Source: an uncultured Oscillospiraceae bacterium
GTDB taxonomy: Bacteria > Bacillota > Clostridia > Oscillospirales > Ruminococcaceae
DNA length: 31,330 nt
Reading direction: 5' to 3'
Assembly (NCBI GenBank): GCA_934539585.1
Contig: CAKTCT010000030.1
Coordinates: 1 to 31,330, forward strand
Positions 6,398-16,018 of the stretch are shown here, piece by piece (the first letter of the stretch is position 1; each line of letters starts with the position of its first letter). The notes under the pieces are model-generated. The model was not told where the DNA came from and did no database searches. It saw nothing but the letters and a program-made list of their open reading frames with translations. The position numbers and the translations under genes were made by a program.

Positions 6398-7798
6398 ATG
6401 GCCTTTCAGCGCAATATGGACCCGAAAAAGTGTCCCATGCCCTCCCAGGACCCCAACGTCCGGAACAAAAACTTCAAGGAGGTCGCCCTGGGCTACACCT
6501 ATGAAATGGCGGTAAACGAAGCCCGCCGCTGCCTCCACTGCAAGAACAAGCCCTGCGTCTCCGCCTGCCCCGTGGCCATCGACATCCCCGATTTCATCGA
6601 ACGGGTGGCCAACGAGGACATGGAAGGCGCTTACGAGATCATCAGCCGCTCCAGCTCTCTCCCCGCCGTCTGCGGCCGCGTCTGCCCCCAGGAAAATCAG
6701 TGCGAGGGCAAGTGCGTCCGTGGCATCAAGGGCGAAGCCGTGGGCATCGGCCGCCTGGAGCGCTTCGTCGCCGACTGGCACCGGGAGCACACCACTGCCC
6801 TTCCGGAAAAGCCCGCCTCCAACGGCCATAAGGTGGCCATCATCGGCGCAGGCCCCTCCGGCCTCACCGCCGCCGGGGACCTGGCCAAAATGGGCTACGC
6901 CGTCACCGTCTTTGAAGCGCTGCACCTGGCCGGCGGCGTTCTGGTCTACGGCATCCCCGAGTTCCGTCTCCCCAAAGCCATCGTCCAGCAGGAGATCGAC
7001 AACCTGAAAGCCCTGGGCGTGGACATCGAGACCAACATGGTCATCGGCAAGGTCCTGACCATCGACGAGCTCTTTGAGCGCGGCTACGAAGCCGTTTTCG
7101 TGGGCTCCGGCGCGGGCCTGCCCCGGTTCATGGGCATCCCCGGTGAGAGCCTCAAGGGCGTCTACTCCGCCAACGAGTACCTGACCCGGATCAACCTGAT
7201 GAAAGCCTACCTCCCCGACGCCAAGACCCCCATCAAGCACTCCGGCAGCGTGGCCGTAGTGGGCGGCGGCAACGTGGCCATGGACGCCGCCCGCTGTGCC
7301 AAGCGCCTGGGCGCGGACACCGTCTACATCGTCTACCGCCGCGGCATGGAGGAGCTCCCCGCCCGTAAGGAAGAAGTGGAGCACGCCATGGAGGAAGGCA
7401 TCATCTTCAAGACCCTGGTGAACCCCGTGGAGATTCTGGGCGACGCCGACGGCATGGTCCGGGGCATGAAGTGCGTGGAAATGGAGCTGGGCGAGCCCGA
7501 CGCCTCCGGCCGCCGCCGCCCCGTGGTCAAAGAGGGCAGCGAGTTCGAACTGGAAACCGACACCGTCATCATGTCCATCGGCACCAGCCCCAACCCCCTG
7601 ATCCGCTCCACCACCCCCGGCCTGGACACCAACCGCCACGGCTGCATCATCACCGAGGAGGAGACCGGCCTCACCTCCCGTGAGGGCGTCTACGCCGGCG
7701 GCGACGCCGTCACCGGCGCGGCTACGGTCATCCTGGCCATGGGCGCCGGCAAACACGCCGCCAAGGCCATCGACGAGTACATCAAGAGCAAAAACTGA
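6398..7798 (+). CDS. nfnB: NADH-dependent ferredoxin:NADP oxidoreductase, large subunit NfnB (GltA-like)
   Basis: A 466-residue protein. The N-terminal domain binds two [4Fe-4S] clusters through Cys45, 48, 53, 57 and Cys92, 96, 102, 106. Next come an FAD-binding Rossmann fold (GAGPSG, 150-155) and an NADP(H)-binding fold (GGGNVAMD, 289-296). This is the layout of the small subunit of glutamate synthase and of NfnB, and the adjacent nfnA decides for NfnB. The bifurcating FAD sits in this subunit in studied enzymes. The start has an AAAGGAGGT ribosome binding site overlapping the end of nfnA, so the two are co-translated. A clear terminator follows at 7811-7846. Confidence 0.93.
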   Translation: MAFQRNMDPKKCPMPSQDPNVRNKNFKEVALGYTYEMAVNEARRCLHCKNKPCVSACPVAIDIPDFIERVANEDMEGAYEIISRSSSLPAVCGRVCPQENQCEGKCVRGIKGEAVGIGRLERFVADWHREHTTALPEKPASNGHKVAIIGAGPSGLTAAGDLAKMGYAVTVFEALHLAGGVLVYGIPEFRLPKAIVQQEIDNLKALGVDIETNMVIGKVLTIDELFERGYEAVFVGSGAGLPRFMGIPGESLKGVYSANEYLTRINLMKAYLPDAKTPIKHSGSVAVVGGGNVAMDAARCAKRLGADTVYIVYRRGMEELPARKEEVEHAMEEGIIFKTLVNPVEILGDADGMVRGMKCVEMELGEPDASGRRRPVVKEGSEFELETDTVIMSIGTSPNPLIRSTTPGLDTNRHGCIITEEETGLTSREGVYAGGDAVTGAATVILAMGAGKHAAKAIDEYIKSKN

Positions 7799-7810
7799 AC
7801 GAAGCGCCAG

Positions 7811-7846
7811 ACCGGCGGGGCCTTTTCGGGTCCCGCCGGTTTTTGT
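7811..7846 (+). terminator. Terminator after nfnAB
   Basis: A 9-bp GC-rich stem ACCGGCGGG/CCCGCCGGT (7811-7819 / 7832-7840) is followed by a T-run. It lies between the convergent nfnB and DUF4250 genes. Confidence 0.88.
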
Positions 7847-7847
7847 T

Positions 7848-8024
7848 TCAGGCGAAACGGTTCTTCTCCGGCTGATAGACGTAACCGATGGCCCGGAGAC
7901 TTTCCTCCAGCGCCGCCTGGTCCACGTCCAGAGTCTTGCACAGCTCCTCCAGGGAGGGGTAAAAGTCCCGGAGCTGGGTGTTCACATAGCTTAACAGAAT
8001 AGCGGGGTCCTTTGGCAGGTTCAT
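7848..8024 (-). CDS. DUF4250 domain protein
   Basis: A 58-residue protein beginning MNLPKDPAILLSYVNTQLRD and ending EKNRFA, the complete length and signature of DUF4250 proteins, which are widespread in Firmicutes and of unknown function. The ATG at 8024 has AAGGAGC 9 bp upstream. It has its own promoter (8054-8082). The open frame extends far upstream antisense to the AraC gene, but that is a GC-rich artefact. It is convergent with nfnB. Confidence 0.88.
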   Translation of the reverse strand: MNLPKDPAILLSYVNTQLRDFYPSLEELCKTLDVDQAALEESLRAIGYVYQPEKNRFA

Positions 8025-8053
8025 AAAACCGCTCCTTTTCAACGATTTCTTCC

Positions 8054-8082
8054 AGCATACCACGTTTTCCCCTCCGGCGCAA
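8054..8082 (-). promoter_or_regulatory. Promoter of the DUF4250 gene
   Basis: On the minus strand, -35 TTGCGC (8082-8077), 17 bp, -10 TATGCT (8059-8054). The start codon is about 30 bp further on. Confidence 0.65.
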
Positions 8083-8105
8083 CAGGAAATCGTATATATC
8101 CAAAA

Positions 8106-8142
8106 GAAAATCGTAAAATTTATGAAGAATTTTACGATTTTC
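8106..8142. promoter_or_regulatory. Perfect 15-bp inverted repeat, probable operator of the AraC gene
   Basis: GAAAATCGTAAAATT (8106-8120) and its exact reverse complement (8128-8142) are separated by 7 bp. The repeat ends 3 bp before the -35 box of the AraC-family gene. Further GAAATCGT half-sites occur at 8086-8093 (direct) and 8042-8049 (inverted), so several sites span the divergent region. Autoregulation by the AraC protein is the simplest reading. Confidence 0.7.
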
Positions 8143-8145
8143 GCC

Positions 8146-8175
8146 TTGACAGAAGCCGTCCCCATAGGGTACGAT
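8146..8175 (+). promoter_or_regulatory. Promoter of the AraC-family gene
   Basis: -35 TTGACA (8146-8151), 18 bp, -10 TACGAT (8170-8175), just downstream of the 37-bp inverted repeat region. Confidence 0.75.
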
Positions 8176-8207
8176 AAAGGAGAAGAAAATCGGAAGGAGG
8201 CCGTTTT

Positions 8208-9359
8208 ATGCTGCTCAAGGAAGTGGACCCCATCAATTTCAAGCCCTTCGGCAGACCCCTGAAGGACCTGGAGCCCTATCAGGAATTCAGCCAGTCGGTT
8301 TACGAGGACGACACCCGGGTCCGTTCCAGCCTCTGGCACTACGAGAAGGAAGTGGTGCTGGAGCCCATCAGCGGGGTGGGCCTCCTCTTTGTCCGGACGC
8401 CGGACAGCATGATCCAGAAGTTCCTGTTCGACCACCCCCTGTCCATTCTCCCCGGGGTGGAGTTCGCCCTGCTGCCCTACGAGTGCCGCCTGAGCTACCG
8501 GATCTACTACCAGTCCCCCAAGCTCATCACCTCCACCACCAACATCCTCACCGGCCGGGGCTTCGTGCCCAACATCAACGTCCAGACCCTGTACACCGTC
8601 CTTTACCAGGAAAAAGACAAGCAGTTCAAGTTCCGCGGCGAGGATCACCCCTTCTGGGAGCTGACCTACGTCAACAAGGGCCGGATGATCTGCGAGGTGG
8701 ACGGCGTCACCTACCAGCTGGGCCAGGGCCAGATGATCTTTTTTGCCCCCCACCAGTTCCACGTCCAGCAGTCCGACGGAAAAGCGCCCCTGTCCTTCCT
8801 CACCGTCACCTTTGACGGCGACATTGTCAGCCCGGACACCCTGGCGGACCGGGTGATCTACTGCGACGAAGCCTGTCTCAGCAGCATCCGCGCCATCATC
8901 CGGGAGGAGAAGGAGGGCCAGGTCTACGGCGACGACATGATCACCTGCGAGCTTTCCCGGCTGATCATCACCGCCGTGCGGAACATCCTTTCCGACGCCG
9001 TGGTGGTGAAGCTGCCCACCAAGCTGAAGGTCTCGGTAGACAACAAATACGTCAGCGAGTGCATCGACCTGATCCACCAGAACATCAGCTCCACCATCAC
9101 CCTCCCCTGGCTGGCCAAGCAGCTGAACCTCAGCTCTTCCTACCTTTCCAGCCTGTTCAAGCAGAAGGTAGGCCGGAGCATCTCGGAGTACGTCCGCCTG
9201 GTCCGCCTGGAGAAGGTCAAGGAGATGATCAGCGAGGGCAAGTACACCATCGCCCAGATTTCCTATATCATGGGCTACTGCTCCCCCACCTACCTTTCCA
9301 CGGAGTTCCGCCGCGAATTCGACATGTCCCCCAAAGAATACGCCAAAATGATCCAATGA
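8208..9359 (+). CDS. AraC-family transcriptional regulator
   Basis: A 383-residue protein. The C-terminal ~100 residues hold the two helix-turn-helix motifs of the family (ITLPWLAKQLNLSSSYLSSL and TIAQISYIMGYCSPTYLSTE) and the terminal FDMSPKEYAKM. Residues about 140-215 look like a cupin sensor domain (WELTYVNKGRMICEVDG, then FFAPHQFHVQQ). The first ~130 residues are not recognised. The ATG at 8208 follows GGAGG. It is monocistronic between the DUF4250 gene and repeat DNA, so no target or ligand is suggested by context. The inverted repeat at its promoter suggests it regulates itself. Confidence 0.92.
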   Translation: MLLKEVDPINFKPFGRPLKDLEPYQEFSQSVYEDDTRVRSSLWHYEKEVVLEPISGVGLLFVRTPDSMIQKFLFDHPLSILPGVEFALLPYECRLSYRIYYQSPKLITSTTNILTGRGFVPNINVQTLYTVLYQEKDKQFKFRGEDHPFWELTYVNKGRMICEVDGVTYQLGQGQMIFFAPHQFHVQQSDGKAPLSFLTVTFDGDIVSPDTLADRVIYCDEACLSSIRAIIREEKEGQVYGDDMITCELSRLIITAVRNILSDAVVVKLPTKLKVSVDNKYVSECIDLIHQNISSTITLPWLAKQLNLSSSYLSSLFKQKVGRSISEYVRLVRLEKVKEMISEGKYTIAQISYIMGYCSPTYLSTEFRREFDMSPKEYAKMIQ

Positions 9360-9360
9360 C

Positions 9361-9439
9361 GACGCGGCGAAGTGCCTCGCGATAAGAGTATATTAGCCGC
9401 GCGACAGGCTGCGCGGCGACGATTTGTAAATCCCGTAAG
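9361..9439 (-). repeat. Companion repeat module (copy 3, inverted)
   Basis: This is the reverse complement of the module at 540-625. It carries the same 22-bp palindrome (9396-9417), TCGCGAGG-type motif and CTTACGGG end (9432-9439). It again lies about 35 bp outside an end of a hairpin element (copy C), in the same orientation relative to that end as at copy A. Confidence 0.75.
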
Positions 9440-9473
9440 GGAGATTCCGCAGCGTGCGCAAATTGCGCAACCC

Positions 9474-9939
9474 AAGTTTTCGATCCAGCCTTTTTCAAAA
9501 GGCTGGCAGGAATGGAAGGGGCAGCGCCCCTTCCTCGCCCTCCGCAGAGGGCGAAACAACCCTAATGATACCCAAAGATCAGGAAGGGAGGTCCAACAGC
9601 CCGGTGGGCTGTCGGACCGTGGGGAACCCTATCAAGGGGTTCCCCGCAGGACGCAGTCCTGCAAAAAACGCACAAACAATAACCGCGCCAGCAAGAGAAA
9701 CGACAAACGTTTCAACTCGCTGGCGCGGCTTTTCGCTTTGGATAAATTCAGACTGCGTCATGCCGCAATTTCTTCGAAATTGCGGCTGCAGATTCCTGCG
9801 GGCGGCCTGCGGGCCGCCTTTCCCTATTTTTGGGTTGCGCCCGAGGCGCAACGGGGTTAAAGTTTCGCGCTCTGCGGAGCGCGAGGAGGGCTCTGCCCTC
9901 CACCTGCCAGCCTTTTGAAAAAGGCTGGACCGAAAACTT
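9474..9939 (+). repeat. Complete multi-hairpin element with terminal inverted repeats (copy C)
   Basis: This is the shortest complete copy (466 bp), bounded by AAGTTTT (9474-9480) and AAAACTT (9933-9939). Order: end hairpin; GGAAGGGGC/GCCCCTTCC; TCGCCCTC/GAGGGCGA; unpaired core (9561-9590); CAGCCCGGTGGGCTG; GGGGAACCCC-type stem; GCAGGAC/GTCCTGC; a long CCGCGCCAGC/GCTGGCGCGG stem; GCCGCAATTT/AAATTGCGGC; GGCGGCC/GGCCGCC; GTTGCGC/GCGCAAC; TCGCGCTC/GAGCGCGA; GGAGGGC/GCCCTCC; end hairpin. The TCGCGCTC stem carries a paired change against the TCGCCCTC seen elsewhere. No gene is seen inside. It lies between the convergent AraC and flavoprotein genes. Confidence 0.88.
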
Positions 9940-9976
9940 TCTTTGTTTACGCTGCGGAACATCCCCACAGGCCGCT

Positions 9977-11236
9977 TTAAACCGTTGCCGCCAGATACCC
10001 CGTCGAAAACGCAATCTGCAGGTTGAACCCCCCGGTATACCCGTCCACGTCCAACACTTCCCCGGCAAAATACAGCCCGGACACCTTCTTCGACTCCATG
10101 GTCTTGGGATTGACCTCCCGGACGTCCACCCCCCCGGAGGTGACAATGGCCTCCTCAATGGGCCGGAACCCCACCGGCGTCAATTCAAAGCCCTTCAGCG
10201 CCTCCAGAAGGCTCCGCCGCTGCTCCCGGGTCATGGCGTTGACCTTGGTCTCGAAAGGAATCCCCGCCCGCCGCAGCATCACCGGGATGCTCTTCCGCGG
10301 AAGCAGTTCTCCCAGGCTGTTGATGATGTCCTTGTTCTGACACTTGCCGAAATCCCGCAGCAGCCGCTTGTCCAGCTGCTCCGGCGTCAGCCCCGGCTTC
10401 CAGTCGATGGCCATCCGGTAGTCCTTCCCCCTGAGCATGGACGCATACGCCCCCTCGGTCTGGGCCTCCGGAGCCTCCCCCGCCATATGCGCCGACGCCG
10501 ACAGCACCAGCGGCCCGCTGACCCCAAAGTGGGTGAACAGCAGCTCCCCCAGCTCGGAAAAGACCGGTTTCCCGTTCCTCGTCACTGTCAGCGTGACGTT
10601 TTTCAGGGAAAGCCCCTGCATCTCCCTGGGGTCCTTTTCCGCCGTGACCACCGGGATCAGCGACGGCGCCAGGGGAACGATCCGGTGCCCCGCCTGCTCC
10701 GCCAGAGCATACCCGTCCCCGGTGGACCCGGTCAGCGGATAGGACTTCCCCCCGGTGGCCAGCAGCACGGCCCCGGCCCGGTACTCGGTCCCGTCCTCGC
10801 ACCGGCCCCCCAGGACCCGCCCGTCCTCCAACAGCAATTCCGCCGCCCGGCCGGTCCTGACAGTCACGTTGGGGTCCCGGAGCCCTTTTTCCAGCACCGC
10901 CGCCACATCCGCCGCCCGGTCGGAGACGGGAAACACCCGGTTCCCCCGCTCGGTTTTCAGCGGCAGCCCCCGGCTCTCGAAAAACTCCATGGTATCCGCC
11001 GGCCCGAAGCTGTGAAAGGCCGAATACAAAAACCGCGGGTTCCGGGGAATGTTGGCCATCAGCGTGTCCAGATCGCAGTTGTTGGTGACGTTGCAGCGCC
11101 CCTTGCCGGTAATCAGCAGCTTCCGCCCCAGCCGGGAGTTCCGCTCCAGGAGCAGGACCTTTTTCCCCAGAGCCGCCGCCTGGATGGCGGCCATCATCCC
11201 CGCCGCGCCGCCGCCGACGATAAGCAGGTCGGTCAT
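9977..11236 (-). CDS. BaiN/HI0933-family NAD(P)/FAD-dependent oxidoreductase
   Basis: A 419-residue flavoprotein. The N-terminal Rossmann motif is LLIVGGGAAGMMAAI (residues 4-18), followed by the family hallmark GRKLLITGKGRCNVTN. Near the C-terminus are TSGGVDVREV and a GLYFAGEVLDVDGYTGGFN segment that contacts FAD. The family (HI0933, YhiN, BaiN) includes a bile-acid-pathway reductase in one clostridium, but most members have unknown substrates, so no reaction is assigned. The ATG at 11236 has GGAGGAGC upstream and overlaps the stop of the RpiR gene by 4 nt (ATGA), implying translational coupling. Repeat copy C lies 37 bp after the stop. Confidence 0.9.
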   Translation of the reverse strand: MTDLLIVGGGAAGMMAAIQAAALGKKVLLLERNSRLGRKLLITGKGRCNVTNNCDLDTLMANIPRNPRFLYSAFHSFGPADTMEFFESRGLPLKTERGNRVFPVSDRAADVAAVLEKGLRDPNVTVRTGRAAELLLEDGRVLGGRCEDGTEYRAGAVLLATGGKSYPLTGSTGDGYALAEQAGHRIVPLAPSLIPVVTAEKDPREMQGLSLKNVTLTVTRNGKPVFSELGELLFTHFGVSGPLVLSASAHMAGEAPEAQTEGAYASMLRGKDYRMAIDWKPGLTPEQLDKRLLRDFGKCQNKDIINSLGELLPRKSIPVMLRRAGIPFETKVNAMTREQRRSLLEALKGFELTPVGFRPIEEAIVTSGGVDVREVNPKTMESKKVSGLYFAGEVLDVDGYTGGFNLQIAFSTGYLAATV

Positions 11237-12105
11237 GAGCGCTCCTCCCCGCCGTCCATTTTCTGATAGACGTGGTAGTCCGCCCACAGGGTCTCCAGCC
11301 GGTTAAAGGTGGCCGTGACTTCCTCCTGCTTCTCCATCCCCGCCCGGACGATAAGGGCGTTGATCAGGCTCAGCGGCGCCACCAGGGAGTCCACAAAGGA
11401 GTTCATATCGCTGCGGGCCGTCAGCAGGCAGCTGGCGTCCTTGGCCAGAGGAGACCCCGGCCCGTCGGTAATGGCGATGATCTTCGCCCCGGTCCTGGCG
11501 GCGTAGGAAAACGCCTGCACCGTCATGTTGGAGTACCGGGGGAAGCTGATACCGATGACGGCGTCGTCCTTCCCCATCCGGATGATCTGCTCAAAAAGCT
11601 CGCTCTGGCTGGTCGTCGTCACCAGCTTCACGTTTTCGAACATGAGATTGAAGTAGTAGTGCATGAATCTTGCAAGGGCCGACGCGCTGCGGTCCCCGAT
11701 GACATAGATGTTCCGGGCGTTGGCAATGGCCACGGCGGCCCGCTCGAAGTCCTCCCGGGAGGTCTCCTCCAGGGTGTGCTTGATCTTGTCCATGTCGGAG
11801 CTCAGCACCTTGTCCAGGATGTCGCCGTTGCCGATGCGCTCCCGGGTCACTTCGATGCGCTGCACCGAGGTCAGCTGGGTCCGGATGATCTGCTGCAAGG
11901 CCCGGGAAAGCTCCGGGTACCCCTCAAAGCCCAACTCGTAGGCAAACCGCACCACCGTGGATTCGCTGACCCCCACCGTGGCCCCCAGCTTGGCGGCGGT
12001 CATAAAGGCCGCCTTGTCGGAGTGGGCCGCAATGTAGTCGGCAATCCGCCGCTGGCCCTTGGAAAACTCCCCGTGGCGCTTGTTGATTTCTGCGATAATG
12101 TCCAT
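11233..12105 (-). CDS. RpiR/MurR-family regulator with SIS domain
   Basis: A 290-residue protein with an N-terminal helix-turn-helix of RpiR type (about 1-77, with VGVSESTVVRFAYELGFEGY) and a C-terminal SIS sugar-phosphate-binding domain (about 120-250, with NIYVIGDRSASALA and DDAVIGISFPRYS). Members sense phosphorylated sugars or amino sugars. The ATG at 12105 has AGAGGAT upstream. It is first in a two-gene operon with the flavoprotein, an unusual partner because RpiR genes normally sit with sugar catabolic genes. The target is unknown. Confidence 0.92.
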   Translation of the reverse strand: MDIIAEINKRHGEFSKGQRRIADYIAAHSDKAAFMTAAKLGATVGVSESTVVRFAYELGFEGYPELSRALQQIIRTQLTSVQRIEVTRERIGNGDILDKVLSSDMDKIKHTLEETSREDFERAAVAIANARNIYVIGDRSASALARFMHYYFNLMFENVKLVTTTSQSELFEQIIRMGKDDAVIGISFPRYSNMTVQAFSYAARTGAKIIAITDGPGSPLAKDASCLLTARSDMNSFVDSLVAPLSLINALIVRAGMEKQEEVTATFNRLETLWADYHVYQKMDGGEERS

Positions 12106-12164
12106 ATCCTCTGGTTTGGTCCCCTTTTCTCCTTTTTCCGATTGAAAAAAGGCCGTCTTCTTCT

Positions 12165-12193
12165 ATTATAATCGCTGCGCCGCCATTTTGCAA
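12165..12193 (-). promoter_or_regulatory. Promoter of the RpiR-flavoprotein operon
   Basis: On the minus strand, -35 TTGCAA (12193-12188), 17 bp, consensus -10 TATAAT (12170-12165). It is divergent from the heat-shock promoter; the predicted leader is about 53 nt. Confidence 0.8.
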
Positions 12194-12311
12194 GAAGTCC
12201 GGCAAAAAATTGCAGAAAATCCACAGCTTTCCCCCTTCCCTGCAAGAATTCCGCCAGGGTCCCGCCGAAAAAAGAATTTTCTAAAATTAACAAAAAGTTC
12301 ATAATTGCCTA

Positions 12312-12371
12312 TTGACAAACCCTCCCCACCGTGGTAATCTTATATTAGCACTCGGAGATGATGAGTGCTAA
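12312..12371 (+). promoter_or_regulatory. Heat-shock operon promoter with CIRCE operator
   Basis: -35 TTGACA (12312-12317), 17 bp, -10 TAATCT (12335-12340). A perfect CIRCE follows: TTAGCACTC (12345-12353), 9 bp, GAGTGCTAA (12363-12371). CIRCE is the HrcA binding site, here at the transcription start, so the operon controls itself. The ATG codons at 12358 and 12361 lie in the operator and are not used as starts. Confidence 0.95.
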
Positions 12372-12402
12372 TACTCCAAAACAAACCTGCGAGGTGAGAA
12401 AT

Positions 12403-13437
12403 GTGAAGGCGCTGGACGCGCGGAAGCTGGATATCCTGAAGCTGGTGGTGGACCGGTACATCCGCACCGGAGAACCCGTCGGCTCCAAGGCAGTGGCAGA
12501 CGCGCTGGAATACTCCGTTTCATCTGCGACGATCCGCAATGACATGGCGGCGCTGGAACAGCTGGGCTACCTGGAACAGCCTCACACCTCGGCCGGACGG
12601 ATTCCCTCCTACCGCGGCTACCGGTTCTACATCGCCAACCTGATGACCAAAGAGCCCCTTTCCGAGCACGATCGGAAAACCGTGGAGGACACCCTCCTGA
12701 AGGGCGACCGGAACCCCCGGACCCTGATCTCCAACGCCACCGATCTTCTGGCACAGATCACCGACTGCGCCATCGTCAGCTCCACCAACCGGATGGACTT
12801 CTCCGTCATCACCCGGGTGGAGGTCATCCCCGCCGGACGGCGGCTCTACGCGCTGCTGATGATCACGTCGGGAGGCGCCGTGGAAAACCGGGTCTGCCGG
12901 CTGGAGTTTGACCTGACCAACGAGCAGATGGCCTTCTTCACCGAATTCATCCGCAAAAACCTCACCGGCCTGCGGGTGGAGGAGCTGACCAGCGAAAAGC
13001 TGGTGGAACTGGGCGTGGCTCTTGGCAGCTACATGGTGGCCCTGGCCCCGCTTCTGTACGGAGTATACGACATCACCAACCAGCTGAAACAGCAAAAGGT
13101 GGAGATCAAAAACGAGACCCGGCTCCTGGCCCGCCCCGATTTCCAGACGGAAAATGTGGCAGCCCTCATGCGGGCCCGGGAAAACCTCGGAATTCTTCTC
13201 AACCGCGCGTTCGACGGTATCAGCGTTATTTTCGGCGACGAAAGCGACGCCTTTGCCGTCACCAATTCAAGCCTGATTGTTTCCGGTTACAGCCAGGCGG
13301 GCCGGCCGGCCGGGTCCTTCGGGATCGTCGGGCCCCTCCGTTTGGACTACGGGCGGATCATTCCCTACGTGGAATTCCTCTCCGACACCGTGTCCCAGCT
13401 GATCACCGAGGAATATGAAGACGAAGGAAAGGATTGA
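12403..13437 (+). CDS. hrcA: Heat-inducible transcription repressor HrcA
   Basis: A 344-residue repressor with an N-terminal winged helix (KLDILKLVVDRYIRTGEPVG, then SSATIRNDMAALEQLGYL) and the HrcA effector domain. It binds CIRCE and represses the dnaK operon, with activity tuned by chaperone availability. The start is GTG at 12403 behind GAGGTGAG (12391-12398); upstream ATGs lie inside CIRCE. It is the first gene of hrcA-grpE-dnaK-dnaJ. Its TGA stop overlaps the TTG start of grpE (TTGA, 13434-13437). Confidence 0.96.
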   Translation: MKALDARKLDILKLVVDRYIRTGEPVGSKAVADALEYSVSSATIRNDMAALEQLGYLEQPHTSAGRIPSYRGYRFYIANLMTKEPLSEHDRKTVEDTLLKGDRNPRTLISNATDLLAQITDCAIVSSTNRMDFSVITRVEVIPAGRRLYALLMITSGGAVENRVCRLEFDLTNEQMAFFTEFIRKNLTGLRVEELTSEKLVELGVALGSYMVALAPLLYGVYDITNQLKQQKVEIKNETRLLARPDFQTENVAALMRARENLGILLNRAFDGISVIFGDESDAFAVTNSSLIVSGYSQAGRPAGSFGIVGPLRLDYGRIIPYVEFLSDTVSQLITEEYEDEGKD

Positions 13438-14015
13438 TTGCTGAAGTGGCAAAGAATAAAGAAAAAGAGACCGTCGAAAAGGACCCCGTCCCCCAGGAGG
13501 AAACCGTTCCGGAAACGGAACAGCCTGCGGACCCCGCCCCCGAAGCCGAAGCGGCCCCCGCCGACGACTTCGCGGCAAAGCTGGAGGCTCTCCAGAAACA
13601 GAACGCCGACCTCTCCGACAAACTGCTCCGGCAGATGGCGGAGTTCGACAATTACCGCAAGCGCACCACCCGGGAAAAAGAGGAAATCGGCGTCGTGGCC
13701 AAAAGCAAGGCCCTGACCGAGATGCTCCCCGTGGTGGATAACTTCGAACGGGCCATGCAGACCGCCTGCGCCGACCCAGAGTTCCAGAAGGGCATGGAGC
13801 TGATCTTCAAAAGCCTGGTCGATGCCCTGAAAAAGCAAGGCGTCGAGGAAATCGCCGCCGAAGGCCAGCCCTTCAACCCCGACCTCCACTATGCTGTCAC
13901 CACCGTGGAGGATGAAGCCTTAGGCTCCAACACCGTGGCCGCCGTACTCCAGAAGGGGTACCGCCTGGGGGACAAAGTCCTCCGCCACGCCATGGTTTCT
14001 GTGGCAAATCCCTGA
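13434..14015 (+). CDS. grpE: Nucleotide exchange factor GrpE
   Basis: A 193-residue GrpE: acidic, proline-rich disordered N-terminus (about 1-42), a long coiled coil (about 43-95, with LLRQMAEFDNYRKRTTREKE) and a C-terminal beta domain ending VLRHAMVSVANP. It releases ADP from DnaK. The start is taken as TTG at 13434, with AAGGA at 13424-13428. A GTG at 13446 is the only nearby alternative but is too far from any ribosome binding site. The 4-nt overlap with hrcA suggests coupled translation. Confidence 0.94.
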   Translation: MIAEVAKNKEKETVEKDPVPQEETVPETEQPADPAPEAEAAPADDFAAKLEALQKQNADLSDKLLRQMAEFDNYRKRTTREKEEIGVVAKSKALTEMLPVVDNFERAMQTACADPEFQKGMELIFKSLVDALKKQGVEEIAAEGQPFNPDLHYAVTTVEDEALGSNTVAAVLQKGYRLGDKVLRHAMVSVANP

Positions 14016-14062
14016 ACTTTATAAATAAACGAATCACATCGAATTCTTAGGAGGAATTGATT

Positions 14063-15916
<1,854 letters not shown>

Positions 15917-15936
15917 GCGGTGATCCCAACCGATCG

Positions 15937-15958
15937 GGGCGGGCCTGGGGGCCTGCCC
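15937..15958 (+). other. Hairpin between dnaK and dnaJ
   Basis: GGGCGGGCC (15937-15945) pairs with GGCCTGCCC (15950-15958), including one G-U pair and a 4-nt loop. There is no T-run, so it is more likely an mRNA stabiliser or processing barrier than a full terminator. It could lower dnaJ output relative to dnaK. Confidence 0.5.
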
Positions 15959-16018
15959 TGTTCGGCTGTCCGCGGGAAATAACGCCCCGGACCCGCGATG
16001 AAACTGGAGGAAAGACCA

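Noticed and set aside
9474..9939. Hairpin elements as known large RNAs such as OLE or ROOL
   Set aside because: The length is similar, but the elements have inverted terminal repeats, occur several times in 31 kb in both orientations, and lack motifs of those RNAs that I can recall. A covariance search would settle it.
12358..12402. ATG codons at 12358 and 12361 as the hrcA start
   Set aside because: They lie inside the CIRCE operator with no ribosome binding site. GTG 12403 has one and matches the family N-terminus.
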